Shown here: positions 1 to 8,710 of the stretch, piece after piece
Numbering within the stretch: the first letter of the stretch is position 1
How the letters are laid out: each line of letters begins with the position of its first letter
Source of the DNA: an uncultured Bacteroides sp.
GTDB taxonomy: Bacteria > Bacteroidota > Bacteroidia > Bacteroidales > Bacteroidaceae
NCBI GenBank assembly: GCA_947074195.1
Contig: CAMTOS010000002.1
Span: 20,091-84,090 of the forward strand
DNA length: 64,000 nt
Reading direction: 5' to 3'
Translations under genes and position numbers: made by a program
The notes under the pieces: model-generated
What the model was told of the DNA's origin: nothing
What the model saw: only the letters and a program-made list of their open reading frames with translations
The model's database searches: none

Positions 1-2
1 CT

Positions 3-2258
3 GAAGCTGCTGCATTTGCTGATCTTAGCTTTATGGGTGGTAAGGGTAATGTTTATAATGAAGTTCTTGTTTTTCAGGCCAATAACCTGATGGAAAAAGT
101 AATCCGTCGTCTGGATCTGAATATGAGCTATAAAATGAAGTCTGGTTTAAGAAATGTCGAACTTTACAAGCATTCGCCTGTAGTTGTTGCATTTCCTGAT
201 GCTGAAGATAGTCAGTCAGTAAGTCTTACTGTAATGCCTCTGGACTCTACACGTGTGGCTGTTTCGAACATTCTTTGGAGAGCTGGCGATTCTAATATCG
301 AAATCGATGATAAATATGAGTTGGCTCTTGGCGATACTCTTCAGACTGCAGTGGGTTCTTTCGTAGTAATCCCTACACTTTATTATACAGAAGATTTCTT
401 TGAAACACCTGTTAATGTAACTAAGAATAGTGTTGAAGGTACGAAGTTGAGCTTTAACAACAGATTGAAAGTAGCTTTGGCTGAGAAATTCTCATCAGTT
501 ATTACGCTTTCTATTACCGATGAATCTACTGCACGTGCAGAAGATGTGTTGAATACATTAATTGCTATCTATAATGAAGATGCAGTTAACGATAAGAATC
601 AGATTACAGTAAATACATCAGACTTTATCAATGATCGTTTGATCATCATCGAAAAAGAACTGGGTAGTGTAGACTCGAATATCGAAACATTTAAACGTCA
701 GCACCAGCTTACTGATATCACATCAGAAACTGGTATGTACCTGCAGTCTAACAGTCGTTATCAGCAGGAAGGTTTAAATCTTGAAAATCAGTTGAGTGTA
801 TCTAAATTCATTCGTGAATATCTGGTTGATCCAACGAAGAGTGGTGATCTTATTCCTGCAAATACAGGTATCTCTGATGCAAGTGTTGAAGGTCAGATTT
901 CTGAATATAATGATATGTTGCTTAAACGCGATAAATTAGTGGCTGGTAGCAGTAATAAGAATCCAATCGTTATGGATTTGAATAACTCACTTTCGGCTAT
1001 GCGTTCAACAATTGTTCGTTCTATCGATAATCTTATTATGAGTTTGAATATCAAGCTTAGTAATATTCGTGAACAGGAACGTCAGACGTTCCAACGAATT
1101 GAAGCGGTACCAACTCAGCAGAAATATGTGTTAACTGTAGAACGTCAGCAAAAGATTAAAGAGGAACTTTATCTTTATCTTTTGAACAAACGCGAAGAAA
1201 ATGCCCTTTCTCAGGCAATTACTGAAAGTAATGCACGTATCATTGATCCTGCAACAGGTAGTTCAAGACCTATCGCTCCTAAATCAATGATGGTAATGCT
1301 TGCTGCCGGTGTTATTGGTCTTGCTATTCCAATGGGTATTCTTTGGATGATGAGTATTCTCGATACTAAAGTTCGTTCAAGAAAACAGATTGAAGATTCG
1401 ATTTCTGTGCCATTCCTTGGTGATGTTCCTAAGCGTACTGACCATAACGGAAATCTAAATACTGATATTGTAGTTACTGAAAATAGTCGTGATTCTGTTT
1501 CTGAAGCGTTCCGTATTATTCGTACAAATATGGATTTCATGACGCTGAAAGCAAACAAAACACAGGTGGTGATGTTTACATCATTTAATCCGGGCGCTGG
1601 TAAGACATTTGTATCGACAAACCTTGCAATGAGTATTGCAATGACTGATAAAAAAGTTGTGATTGTTGATGCTGATATTCGTAAAGCTACACTGAACAAT
1701 GTATTCACGAAGACTACAGCTAAGATGGGTCTGACGAATTATTTGTCTGGTAAAACAAATAATATTAATGATATTATCGGTAAGTCTGATGAATCAGATA
1801 AACTTGATATCGTTTTTGCTGGCCCTATTCCTCCTAACCCTGCTGAATTATTGTTGAGTGACAGATTTGCTCAGTTAATAAACGAACTGAAAACCCGTTA
1901 CGATTATGTAATTATTGATAACGTTCCTGTAGGTGTTGTTGCTGATGCATTTATCGTGAACCGTGTAGCGGATATTACTATCTTCGTTGTTCGTTCGGGC
2001 TGGTTGGATCGCAGATTATTGCCAGATCTTCAGAAAATGTACGACCAGAAGAAACTGAATAATATGGCTATTATCCTGAATGATGTTTCATACTCGGCTA
2101 ATAGCTATGGTTATGGTTACGGATATGGCTATGGTTACGGCTATGGATATGGCTACGGTTATGGTAACGATGCTGAAAAACGTCTTGATCGTCGACGTAA
2201 GAATTCATTTACGCACAAGATGAAGAAGAAAGTAAATGATATAATAAACAAACGCTAA
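3..2258 (+). CDS. Wzz/BY-kinase polysaccharide co-polymerase (5' partial)
   Basis: C-terminal part of a polysaccharide chain-length/export protein fused to a bacterial tyrosine kinase. The frame stays open to the left edge, so the N-terminus (first membrane helix and the start of the Wzz region) is missing. Counting from the first in-window Met (base 33), a coiled-coil-rich periplasmic region is followed by a membrane helix near residues 417-440. The cytoplasmic kinase has Walker A (NPGAGKT, about 519), Walker A' (VVIVDADIRKA) and Walker B (YVIIDNVPVG). An alternating Tyr-Gly tract at about 692-711 is the expected autophosphorylation tail, and a basic end follows. The next gene is the matching phosphatase, overlapping by one base. 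Family assignment is secure; the polymer handled is unknown. Confidence 0.93.
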   Translation, partial: EAAAFADLSFMGGKGNVYNEVLVFQANNLMEKVIRRLDLNMSYKMKSGLRNVELYKHSPVVVAFPDAEDSQSVSLTVMPLDSTRVAVSNILWRAGDSNIEIDDKYELALGDTLQTAVGSFVVIPTLYYTEDFFETPVNVTKNSVEGTKLSFNNRLKVALAEKFSSVITLSITDESTARAEDVLNTLIAIYNEDAVNDKNQITVNTSDFINDRLIIIEKELGSVDSNIETFKRQHQLTDITSETGMYLQSNSRYQQEGLNLENQLSVSKFIREYLVDPTKSGDLIPANTGISDASVEGQISEYNDMLLKRDKLVAGSSNKNPIVMDLNNSLSAMRSTIVRSIDNLIMSLNIKLSNIREQERQTFQRIEAVPTQQKYVLTVERQQKIKEELYLYLLNKREENALSQAITESNARIIDPATGSSRPIAPKSMMVMLAAGVIGLAIPMGILWMMSILDTKVRSRKQIEDSISVPFLGDVPKRTDHNGNLNTDIVVTENSRDSVSEAFRIIRTNMDFMTLKANKTQVVMFTSFNPGAGKTFVSTNLAMSIAMTDKKVVIVDADIRKATLNNVFTKTTAKMGLTNYLSGKTNNINDIIGKSDESDKLDIVFAGPIPPNPAELLLSDRFAQLINELKTRYDYVIIDNVPVGVVADAFIVNRVADITIFVVRSGWLDRRLLPDLQKMYDQKKLNNMAIILNDVSYSANSYGYGYGYGYGYGYGYGYGYGNDAEKRLDRRRKNSFTHKMKKKVNDIINKR

Positions 2259-2980
2259 TGTTTTCATTCTTTTCTTCAAAGAAAAATATTTTAAAAACTG
2301 ATTTGCTAATGGGTATGACGGATGTTCATGCCCATTTGCTTCCGGGGGTAGACGATGGTGTCTCATCGGTTGAAGAAGCAAAGAAAGCCATTAAATATTT
2401 TGAAGATATGGGGGTCGAGAGGATGTTTTTAACTCCTCACATTATGACTGATTGCCCTAATAATAATGCTGAATTTCTGAAACAGCGTTTTGAGGAATTC
2501 AAAAAATCGTGTCCGTCAAAAATTGAGTTTCGTCTTGCAGCTGAATATATGCTTGATGAAAAATTTATCGGACATCTGAATAAAGAAGTTCTTTCTTTTG
2601 ATAATAAACATCTGTTAGTCGAGACATCATATTTTTCAGCACCCATCGAACTCGATACACTGATTTATGATATTATGGCTACAGGTTATCAGCCAGTGCT
2701 TGCGCATCCCGAAAGATATCTGTATATGTCTGATGCTAAATTAATGCAATTATTAAGCCGTGGTGTTAAGTTGCAACTCAATTTCCTTTCACTAGCAGGC
2801 TTATATGGTAAGCATGTATCAGCTAGAGCAAAATCATTGTTGCTTTCCGGTAAATATACTTTTGTTGGTTCTGATTTTCATCATCAGGAGCGTTATGAAA
2901 GGGTTTTATCGCGCATTATACTAAAAAAAGAAGAGATCGAAGCTATACGAATTCTTTTAGAGAATAACCGCAAACTTTGA
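2258..2980 (+). CDS. CpsB/YwqE-type tyrosine-protein phosphatase (PHP fold)
   Basis: Manganese-dependent protein tyrosine phosphatase of the PHP family that dephosphorylates BY-kinases and so controls capsule or exopolysaccharide export. The N-terminal metal motif DVHAHLLPGVDDG (about residues 22-34) and a late SDFHH metal motif (about 206-210) are visible. Its length of 240 aa is normal for the family. Its ATG shares a base with the TAA of the kinase gene (TAATG), which indicates translational coupling, and the kinase is its likely substrate. There is no signal peptide, so it is cytoplasmic. A strong hairpin with a T-run follows at 3022-3066. Confidence 0.93.
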   Translation: MFSFFSSKKNILKTDLLMGMTDVHAHLLPGVDDGVSSVEEAKKAIKYFEDMGVERMFLTPHIMTDCPNNNAEFLKQRFEEFKKSCPSKIEFRLAAEYMLDEKFIGHLNKEVLSFDNKHLLVETSYFSAPIELDTLIYDIMATGYQPVLAHPERYLYMSDAKLMQLLSRGVKLQLNFLSLAGLYGKHVSARAKSLLLSGKYTFVGSDFHHQERYERVLSRIILKKEEIEAIRILLENNRKL

Positions 2981-3021
2981 TCTCTTTATAATAGTAATCC
3001 GGATGGATTATATTTGTGGAG

Positions 3022-3066
3022 CTTCAGAAATAGAATTTAATTAATTTCTATTTCTGAAGTTTTTTC
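3022..3066 (+). terminator. Rho-independent terminator after the phosphatase gene
   Basis: Perfect 14-bp inverted repeat (arms 3022-3035 and 3046-3059) followed by TTTTTT on the plus strand. The right arm lies inside the 3' end of the convergent helicase gene, so the two transcription units overlap at their ends. Confidence 0.8.
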
Positions 3067-4270
3067 TTTTACCGTTGTTATTGTTTCTTCCTCTCGGATT
3101 GCCTCTTCTTTGCTTTTGTGGAGCATATTCAGGACCTTCGCCTAACTCGGCCGGAAGTTGGATCTTATAAATGTCTTTATCCAGGAATGTTTCGATAGCT
3201 TTAAACTTGCCTTGCTCGCTCTCGCTTACGAAAGTAATTGCCACTCCGTCATTATTTGCACGGGCAGTACGACCAATACGGTGCACGTAATCTTCGCTGT
3301 CGTGAGGTACATCAAAGTTGATTACAGAGCGAATATCATCAATATCAATTCCTCTTGAAACGATATCAGTTGCTACCAGAATATTGATTCTTCCGGCTTT
3401 GAAATCCAGAATCATATTTTCTCTCTGCGACTGATCAAGATCTGAGTGCATCTCGCCAACATTCAATTTCATATGTTTAAGTGCCTTTGTCACTTCTTTT
3501 ACTTTCAGTTTGGAAGATGCAAAGATGATGATGCGTTCGGGTACGCTGTGCTCAAACAGACTCTTGATGATATGAAGTTTTTGGCTTTCGTAGCAAATAT
3601 AGGCAGCCTGAACAATTTTATCGGCCGGTCTGGAAATAGCCAGTTTAATTTCTGTCGGATCATTCAGAATGTTCTGTGCAAGTTGCTTAATCTTATTAGG
3701 CATAGTTGCCGAGAACATAATTGTCTGTCTTTCTTTGGGGAGATATTTTACAATCTGCATGATGTCTTCATAAAATCCCATGTCGAGCATTCGGTCTGCT
3801 TCATCAAGGATAAAAAAAGAAACCTTTGAAAGATCAACATATCCGAGGTTAAGATGGGAGAGTAGACGTCCCGGGGTGGCAATAACCACATCTGCTCCGA
3901 GTGTAAGCCCTTTCTTCTGTTGTTCGAACATGATTCCATCATTACCGCCGTAAACTGCCACGCTCGATACCGGCATGAAATACGAGAAACCTTCCATTTG
4001 CTGATCTATTTGCTGGGCAAGCTCTCTCGTAGGCGACATGATAATGCAATTAATAGCTTCATCAGGATGATTGCCTTCAGATAATCTATTGAGAACAGGC
4101 AAAAGAAATGCAGCGGTTTTACCGGTTCCTGTCTGAGCAACGGCTATTAAATCTTTACCTTCAAGTATGATTGGAATTGCCTGCTCTTGTACGGGGGTAC
4201 ATTCTTCGAAACGCATGGCATCGAGAGCTTCGAGAACGCCGGAATTAAGTTTTAGTTCGGAAAATTTCAT
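3041..4270 (-). CDS. DEAD-box RNA helicase
   Basis: ATP-dependent RNA helicase of 409 aa, expected to act in ribosome assembly or mRNA turnover. The two RecA-like domains carry the Q-motif region (ECTPVQEQAIP), motif I (AQTGTGKT, about 45), motif II DEAD (LDEADRMLD, about 153), motif III SAT and motif VI HRIGRTAR (about 331). The C-terminus is a short Arg/Asn/Gly-rich basic tail that should bind RNA non-specifically. It lies 28 bp downstream of serB on the same strand and is probably co-transcribed with it. It is one of three DEAD-box helicases in this window. Confidence 0.95.
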   Translation of the reverse strand: MKFSELKLNSGVLEALDAMRFEECTPVQEQAIPIILEGKDLIAVAQTGTGKTAAFLLPVLNRLSEGNHPDEAINCIIMSPTRELAQQIDQQMEGFSYFMPVSSVAVYGGNDGIMFEQQKKGLTLGADVVIATPGRLLSHLNLGYVDLSKVSFFILDEADRMLDMGFYEDIMQIVKYLPKERQTIMFSATMPNKIKQLAQNILNDPTEIKLAISRPADKIVQAAYICYESQKLHIIKSLFEHSVPERIIIFASSKLKVKEVTKALKHMKLNVGEMHSDLDQSQRENMILDFKAGRINILVATDIVSRGIDIDDIRSVINFDVPHDSEDYVHRIGRTARANNDGVAITFVSESEQGKFKAIETFLDKDIYKIQLPAELGEGPEYAPQKQRRGNPRGRNNNNGKRKNFRNRN

Positions 4271-4298
4271 TATACGATATTGGAATATTATATTTCTG

Positions 4299-5522
4299 TC
4301 AAATATTTAAATATGAATCTTTAAAACCAAGGAAATATAAAACACCATCCAGACCTATTGTATTGATAGATTGTTTGGCATTGGCTACAACTTTTGGTTT
4401 TGCATGGAAAGCGATACCCAGACCAGCTATTCCGAGCATCGGCAAATCATTAGCTCCATCACCTACGGCGATTGTCTGGGCAATATCTACCTTTTCAACT
4501 TGTGCAATAAGCTGCAGAAGCTCTGCTTTACGTTTACCATCTACAACATCTCCAAGGTAACGACCGGTGAGTTTGCCATCCTCAATTTCCAGTTCGTTGG
4601 CATAAACATAATCTATGCCGAACTTCTGTTGCAAATGTTTTCCAAAGTAAGTAAAACCACCGCTAAGAATAGCAATTTTATAGCCATATTTCTTTAAAAC
4701 ATACATTAATCGCTCCACACCTTCGGTAATTGGAAGTTGTTCGGCAATTTCTTGCATCACAGAAACATCCAGACCTTTCAGTAAGGCTACTCTTTCGCGG
4801 AAACTTTCTATGAAATCTATTTCTCCGCGCATGGCACGTTCGGTAATTTCTTTCACTTGTTCGCCAACACCTGCACGCATGGCAAGTTCGTCGATGACTT
4901 CTGTTTCAATCAGTGTGGAGTCCATATCGAAACAGATCAGACGGCGCATTCTGCGATACATATTATCTTCCTGAAAAGAGAAATCCATCTGCAGTTCATT
5001 GGCAAGTTTCATTAACTTCTCCTGCATGCCAATACGGTCTTTCGGAGTACCTCTTACTGAGAATTCTATACAGGCACGGGTTCTCGAATCCTGTTCATTC
5101 AGAGGAATACGGCCGGTAAGTCTTTTTATAGCATCAATATTAACTCCTTGTTCTGCCAGAATGCGGGTAGTAGCAGAAATCTGATGCGCCGAGAGTTTGC
5201 GACCAAGCACAGTAAGGATATATCTGTTTTTTCCCTGCATCTGCACCCAATCTTCATATTCTTCTGCACTAATAGGATAGAAACGGATTGTGATGCCCAG
5301 AGAAGACGCTTTGAACAGAAGCTCTTTCATGATAAAACCAGAATGCTTTTCCTCTGTTTTACATAAAATTCCAAGGGATAGCGTATTGTGAATGTCGGCC
5401 TGACCAATATCGAGAATTGTGGCATCATATTTTGCCAGAATTTCTGTTATCGACGCTGTTAGTCCCGGTCTGTCTTCTCCTGTAATACGAATTAGTATTA
5501 ATTCGGTAGTATATGAATGCAT
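4299..5522 (-). CDS. serB: Phosphoserine phosphatase with ACT domains
   Basis: Last step of serine synthesis: hydrolysis of O-phosphoserine to serine. Two ACT-like regulatory domains fill the first 170 or so residues (LIRITGEDRPGLTASI; then RYILTVLGRKLSAHQI). A HAD phosphatase domain follows with motif I FDMDSTLIE (about 199), motif II in ILSGGFTYF and motif III GDGANDLPML. At 407 aa it is the long, ACT-containing form. serC and serA sit about 26 kb away in the same window rather than beside it. A TAnnTTTG box lies 26 bp upstream of the ATG. Confidence 0.95.
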   Translation of the reverse strand: MHSYTTELILIRITGEDRPGLTASITEILAKYDATILDIGQADIHNTLSLGILCKTEEKHSGFIMKELLFKASSLGITIRFYPISAEEYEDWVQMQGKNRYILTVLGRKLSAHQISATTRILAEQGVNIDAIKRLTGRIPLNEQDSRTRACIEFSVRGTPKDRIGMQEKLMKLANELQMDFSFQEDNMYRRMRRLICFDMDSTLIETEVIDELAMRAGVGEQVKEITERAMRGEIDFIESFRERVALLKGLDVSVMQEIAEQLPITEGVERLMYVLKKYGYKIAILSGGFTYFGKHLQQKFGIDYVYANELEIEDGKLTGRYLGDVVDGKRKAELLQLIAQVEKVDIAQTIAVGDGANDLPMLGIAGLGIAFHAKPKVVANAKQSINTIGLDGVLYFLGFKDSYLNI

Positions 5523-5547
5523 AAAAAGTCTCTCTTTTCGTGATATA

Positions 5548-5555
5548 CAAAAGTA
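5548..5555 (-). promoter_or_regulatory. Bacteroidota -7 box for serB
   Basis: TACTTTTG on the minus strand fits the TAnnTTTG consensus of the Bacteroidota primary sigma factor and sits just upstream of the serB start. No clear -33 TTTG was found at ideal spacing. Confidence 0.5.
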
Positions 5556-5787
5556 GATATTTTATAACGAAAATATGCTATAAAGCATAAAAAAAGAATG
5601 GCATTATAAAGAAATTTGCTTTTATGTTTGGTATTTAACGAAATTATCTCGTCCTTTGCAGGAAGTTTCGCGTATGAAATTGCTGATTATCAGGGATATT
5701 CCTTGTTTATGTGGCGATTTAAACGATGTTCCGGGTGAAACTACTGTTGACGACAGTCCCGGATAGTATTAACTAAACCCGAGTTAC

Positions 5788-6297
5788 ATGAAGTGTTATG
5801 TAAGATGGATTTTTGTTGTATTATTAATGTGTTCTCTCACCTCTTTTATGGGAAAAGATAAACATAGCAGAGGTCTTGAAGTGGGCGATATAGCTCCGGA
5901 TATTCGTATCAAATCTATATCAAAAAACGATTCTTTGAATCAATTTACCATTAGTCAGAAACAGCAATTCACGCTGTTGAGCTTTTGGGCAAGTTACGAT
6001 GGCAGTTCGCGAATGAAGAATGCCAGCCTGAACAACTTTCTGAATTCAGGCAATTACGATGTGAAGATGGTATCTATAGCGTTTGACAATTATTCGTCAG
6101 TTTTCGCTGAAGCCATCAAGCGGGATCAAATAATGTGTGTAGACTGTTACCTGGAGGAGCTTGGTACTGATTCTGAAGTTTACAAGAAGTTTAAACTGAA
6201 TCAGGGTTTTACAAATTATTTGTTAGATGAAGATGGAGTAATTGTTGCAAAAAACATTTCAGCTGCAAATCTTGCTGATTATGTAAAAATGAACTAA
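5788..6297 (+). CDS. Thioredoxin-fold envelope protein lacking CXXC
   Basis: A 169-aa protein with an N-terminal signal or anchor segment (IFVVLLMCSLTSFMG), then a TlpA/AhpC-TSA-like domain: the GDIAPDIRI entry motif, LLSFWASYDGS at the usual active-site position, then the VSIAFDN strand and a C-terminal DEDGVIVAKN strand. The normal WCxxC after FWA is replaced by YDGSS, so no redox-active cysteine pair exists there. Two cysteines further on (MCVDCY, about residue 111-115) form a CxxC elsewhere. The fold assignment is fairly sure and the function is not; it may be a non-catalytic binding protein. It stands alone between divergent and convergent neighbours. Confidence 0.75.
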   Translation: MKCYVRWIFVVLLMCSLTSFMGKDKHSRGLEVGDIAPDIRIKSISKNDSLNQFTISQKQQFTLLSFWASYDGSSRMKNASLNNFLNSGNYDVKMVSIAFDNYSSVFAEAIKRDQIMCVDCYLEELGTDSEVYKKFKLNQGFTNYLLDEDGVIVAKNISAANLADYVKMN

Positions 6298-6382
6298 GAC
6301 AATTACTTTAATTGGGAGAATAAGCATTATCGGATTAGAATTTATTCTATCGTCTGAAGATGCTTTTGAATACAACAAAAAT

Positions 6383-6423
6383 AAATAGCCGCAACAGGAT
6401 TTCCTGATGCGGCTATTTTTATT
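6383..6423. terminator. Bidirectional terminator hairpin
   Basis: Near-perfect 16-bp arms (6383-6398 and 6403-6418) around ATTT, with an A-run before and a T-run after. It serves the convergent thioredoxin-fold gene (plus) and lptG-type gene (minus). Confidence 0.8.
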
Positions 6424-6448
6424 TTATTTAGGGATGAATTTCCTGTTC

Positions 6449-7546
6449 TTATTTTGGTGCCTTCCGATACAAATAGAATGCAATGAATGCATAGATAAAG
6501 TTAGGTATCCATACCGCAATGGCAGGAGGCATATTTCCTTTAATCGCAAAGGTCGATGAAATTGTCTGGAAGAGGATATAAGAAAAACTCAGAGCCAGAC
6601 CGATACCTAAATGTAACCCCATACCACCTTTAGTTTTACGCGATGATAAAGAAACCCCGATAATAGTAAGGATAAAAGAGGCAAACGACATGGCGATGCG
6701 TTTGTGATACTCAATCTCGAACTCCTTTATATTGGCCACACCACGGCGTCTTTGCTTTTCAATGTACTCGCTCAATTGCGGATTGGACATAATTTCCTGC
6801 TGATTCTTCATAATAAGGAAGTCAGCCGGCTCCATGGCAATAATCGAATCCATTTTGTCGCCTTTGGTGATGTATTCGTTCATTTCACCAAGCTCACGTA
6901 TCATATAATCGTGGATAGTCCATTTATATACCGATGTGGTATCATATACAATACGACGGGCTGTCATCTGCGAAACCAGCTTTTTGTTTTCAAACTTATC
7001 AAGGGTAAAACGATGCCCCGTTTTATTGTAATTCTGATAGTTATCGATGTAAGCAATAACACCATCTTCTACCTCAAGCCTCACATTGCGGACACTGCTT
7101 TTCTTTTTAGATTTTACATACTGATCCTCAAAGTCAAGACGAGTTGCGCTTCCCTGAGGAATAACAAACGAGCTAAGCAAAAAAGTAACTACAGCAATGA
7201 TACCTGCCGATATCATATAGGGCCGAAGCATACGCTTAAAGCTCATACCTGCCGAGAACATGGCAATAATTTCCGAATTCTCTGCCAGCTTCGACGTAAA
7301 GAAGATTACGGCAATGAAGACAAATAGCGGACTAAAAAGATTGGCGAAATAGGGTACAAAATTAAAGTAGTAATCGAAAACCACTGCACTCCATGGTGCC
7401 TGATTCTCGAGAAACTTATCCATCTTCTCATTAAAGTCAAATACCACTGCAATCGAAATAATCAATGCAATGGCAAAAACATAAGTTCCGAGAAACTTCT
7501 TAATAATATACCAGTCTAAACGTTTAATAAATCGGTTACTCCTCAT
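6449..7546 (-). CDS. LptF/LptG family permease
   Basis: Inner-membrane subunit of the LptBFG ABC transporter that extracts lipopolysaccharide for transport to the outer membrane (YjgP/YjgQ family). The 365-aa protein has N-terminal helices (FAIALIISIAVVF; LFSPLFVFIAVIFF), a helix near 105-130, a central periplasmic beta domain, and two or three C-terminal helices (SFASFILTIIGVSL; IAVWIPNFIYAFIAFYLYR). The N-terminal RLDWYIIKKFLGTYVFAIAL is typical of the family. Whether it corresponds to LptF or LptG cannot be decided here. It is last in the operon with lon and tgt, 21 bp after tgt. Confidence 0.9.
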   Translation of the reverse strand: MRSNRFIKRLDWYIIKKFLGTYVFAIALIISIAVVFDFNEKMDKFLENQAPWSAVVFDYYFNFVPYFANLFSPLFVFIAVIFFTSKLAENSEIIAMFSAGMSFKRMLRPYMISAGIIAVVTFLLSSFVIPQGSATRLDFEDQYVKSKKKSSVRNVRLEVEDGVIAYIDNYQNYNKTGHRFTLDKFENKKLVSQMTARRIVYDTTSVYKWTIHDYMIRELGEMNEYITKGDKMDSIIAMEPADFLIMKNQQEIMSNPQLSEYIEKQRRRGVANIKEFEIEYHKRIAMSFASFILTIIGVSLSSRKTKGGMGLHLGIGLALSFSYILFQTISSTFAIKGNMPPAIAVWIPNFIYAFIAFYLYRKAPK

Positions 7547-7567
7547 AGTCCTGTTATAAATAGCAGA

Positions 7568-8698
7568 TTATAATCGTGTCGTCACTTTTTTGATCATCAT
7601 TGATTTCCAGCTTGCAAAATCTCCTGCAATGATGTGTTTGCGTGCTTCGCCTACCAACCATAGGTAGAAAGCCAGATTGTGAATAGACGCAATCTGCATA
7701 GCCAATAGTTCCTGTGCGTGGAACAGATGGCGTAAATAAGCCTTAGTATATAATGTATCCACTACAGATGCGCCGTCAGCTTCGATAGGAGAGAAGTCCA
7801 GCTCCCATTTCTTGTTGCGCATATTCATGATACCATCTTTGGTAAACAACATACCATTACGGCCATTACGGGTTGGCATCACACAGTCGAACATGTCCAC
7901 ACCGCGTTCAATACCTTCCAGAATATTGGCCGGCGTACCCACACCCATCAGGTAGCGGGGCTTGTCTTTTGGTAAAATCTCGTTCACCACCTCAATCATC
8001 TCGTACATCTTGTCTACAGGTTCACCCACTGCCAGACCTCCAATGGCATTACCATCTGCATTTTTCGATGCGATGAATTCAGCAGAGCGCTTACGCAGCT
8101 CAGGATAAACACAACCCTGCACGATAGGGAAGAGCGATTGCGAATAACCGTATTTAGGTTCTGTTTCGTTAAAACGGGTGATGCAACGATCAAGCCATCT
8201 GTGTGTCAGCTCCATCGAGTTCTTTGCATACGTATAGTCTGAATTACCCGGAGGACATTCATCGAACGCCATCATGATATCTGCACCAATGGTACGCTCA
8301 ATATCCATCACCTTTTCGGGGGTAAAGATATGCTTACTGCCATCGATGTGCGAACGGAATTCAGCACCTTCTTCGCGAAGTTTGCGGATAGCCGAAAGCG
8401 AAAACACCTGGAAGCCACCACTGTCGGTTAGCATAGGTTTGTCGAAGCCATTAAACTTATGCAAACCACCTGCTTTCTCCAGCACCTCCAGTCCCGGGCG
8501 AAGATATAAATGATAGGTATTTCCTAAGATGATCTGAGCTTTGATATCCTCTTTCAGCTCAGGCATATGTACTCCTTTTACAGACCCCAATGTGCCTACA
8601 GGCATAAAAATAGGAGTCTGAATCTGCCCGTGGTCTGTGGTAATCAGACCGGCACGGGCATTACTTTTTTTATCAGTATGTTGTAATTCAAAAATCAT
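7568..8698 (-). CDS. tgt: Queuine/preQ1 tRNA-ribosyltransferase, zinc-ligand-poor
   Basis: Exchanges guanine-34 of GUN-anticodon tRNAs for preQ1 in queuosine synthesis. Visible are the fold entry (ARAGLITTDHGQIQTPIFMPVG), the substrate-binding DSGGFQVFSL with catalytic Asp (about 92), and MAFDEC, VQGCVY, GGLAVGEP and VMPTRNGRNG in the right order. Length (376 aa) is normal. The C-terminal zinc site, normally CxCxxC plus a His, has lost all three cysteines (the stretch reads ADGASVVDTLYTKAYL), while the downstream His in SIHNLAFY remains. It lies between lon (12 bp upstream) and the lptG-type gene. Confidence 0.95.
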   Translation of the reverse strand: MIFELQHTDKKSNARAGLITTDHGQIQTPIFMPVGTLGSVKGVHMPELKEDIKAQIILGNTYHLYLRPGLEVLEKAGGLHKFNGFDKPMLTDSGGFQVFSLSAIRKLREEGAEFRSHIDGSKHIFTPEKVMDIERTIGADIMMAFDECPPGNSDYTYAKNSMELTHRWLDRCITRFNETEPKYGYSQSLFPIVQGCVYPELRKRSAEFIASKNADGNAIGGLAVGEPVDKMYEMIEVVNEILPKDKPRYLMGVGTPANILEGIERGVDMFDCVMPTRNGRNGMLFTKDGIMNMRNKKWELDFSPIEADGASVVDTLYTKAYLRHLFHAQELLAMQIASIHNLAFYLWLVGEARKHIIAGDFASWKSMMIKKVTTRL

Positions 8699-8710
8699 TG
8701 CTTACGCAAT

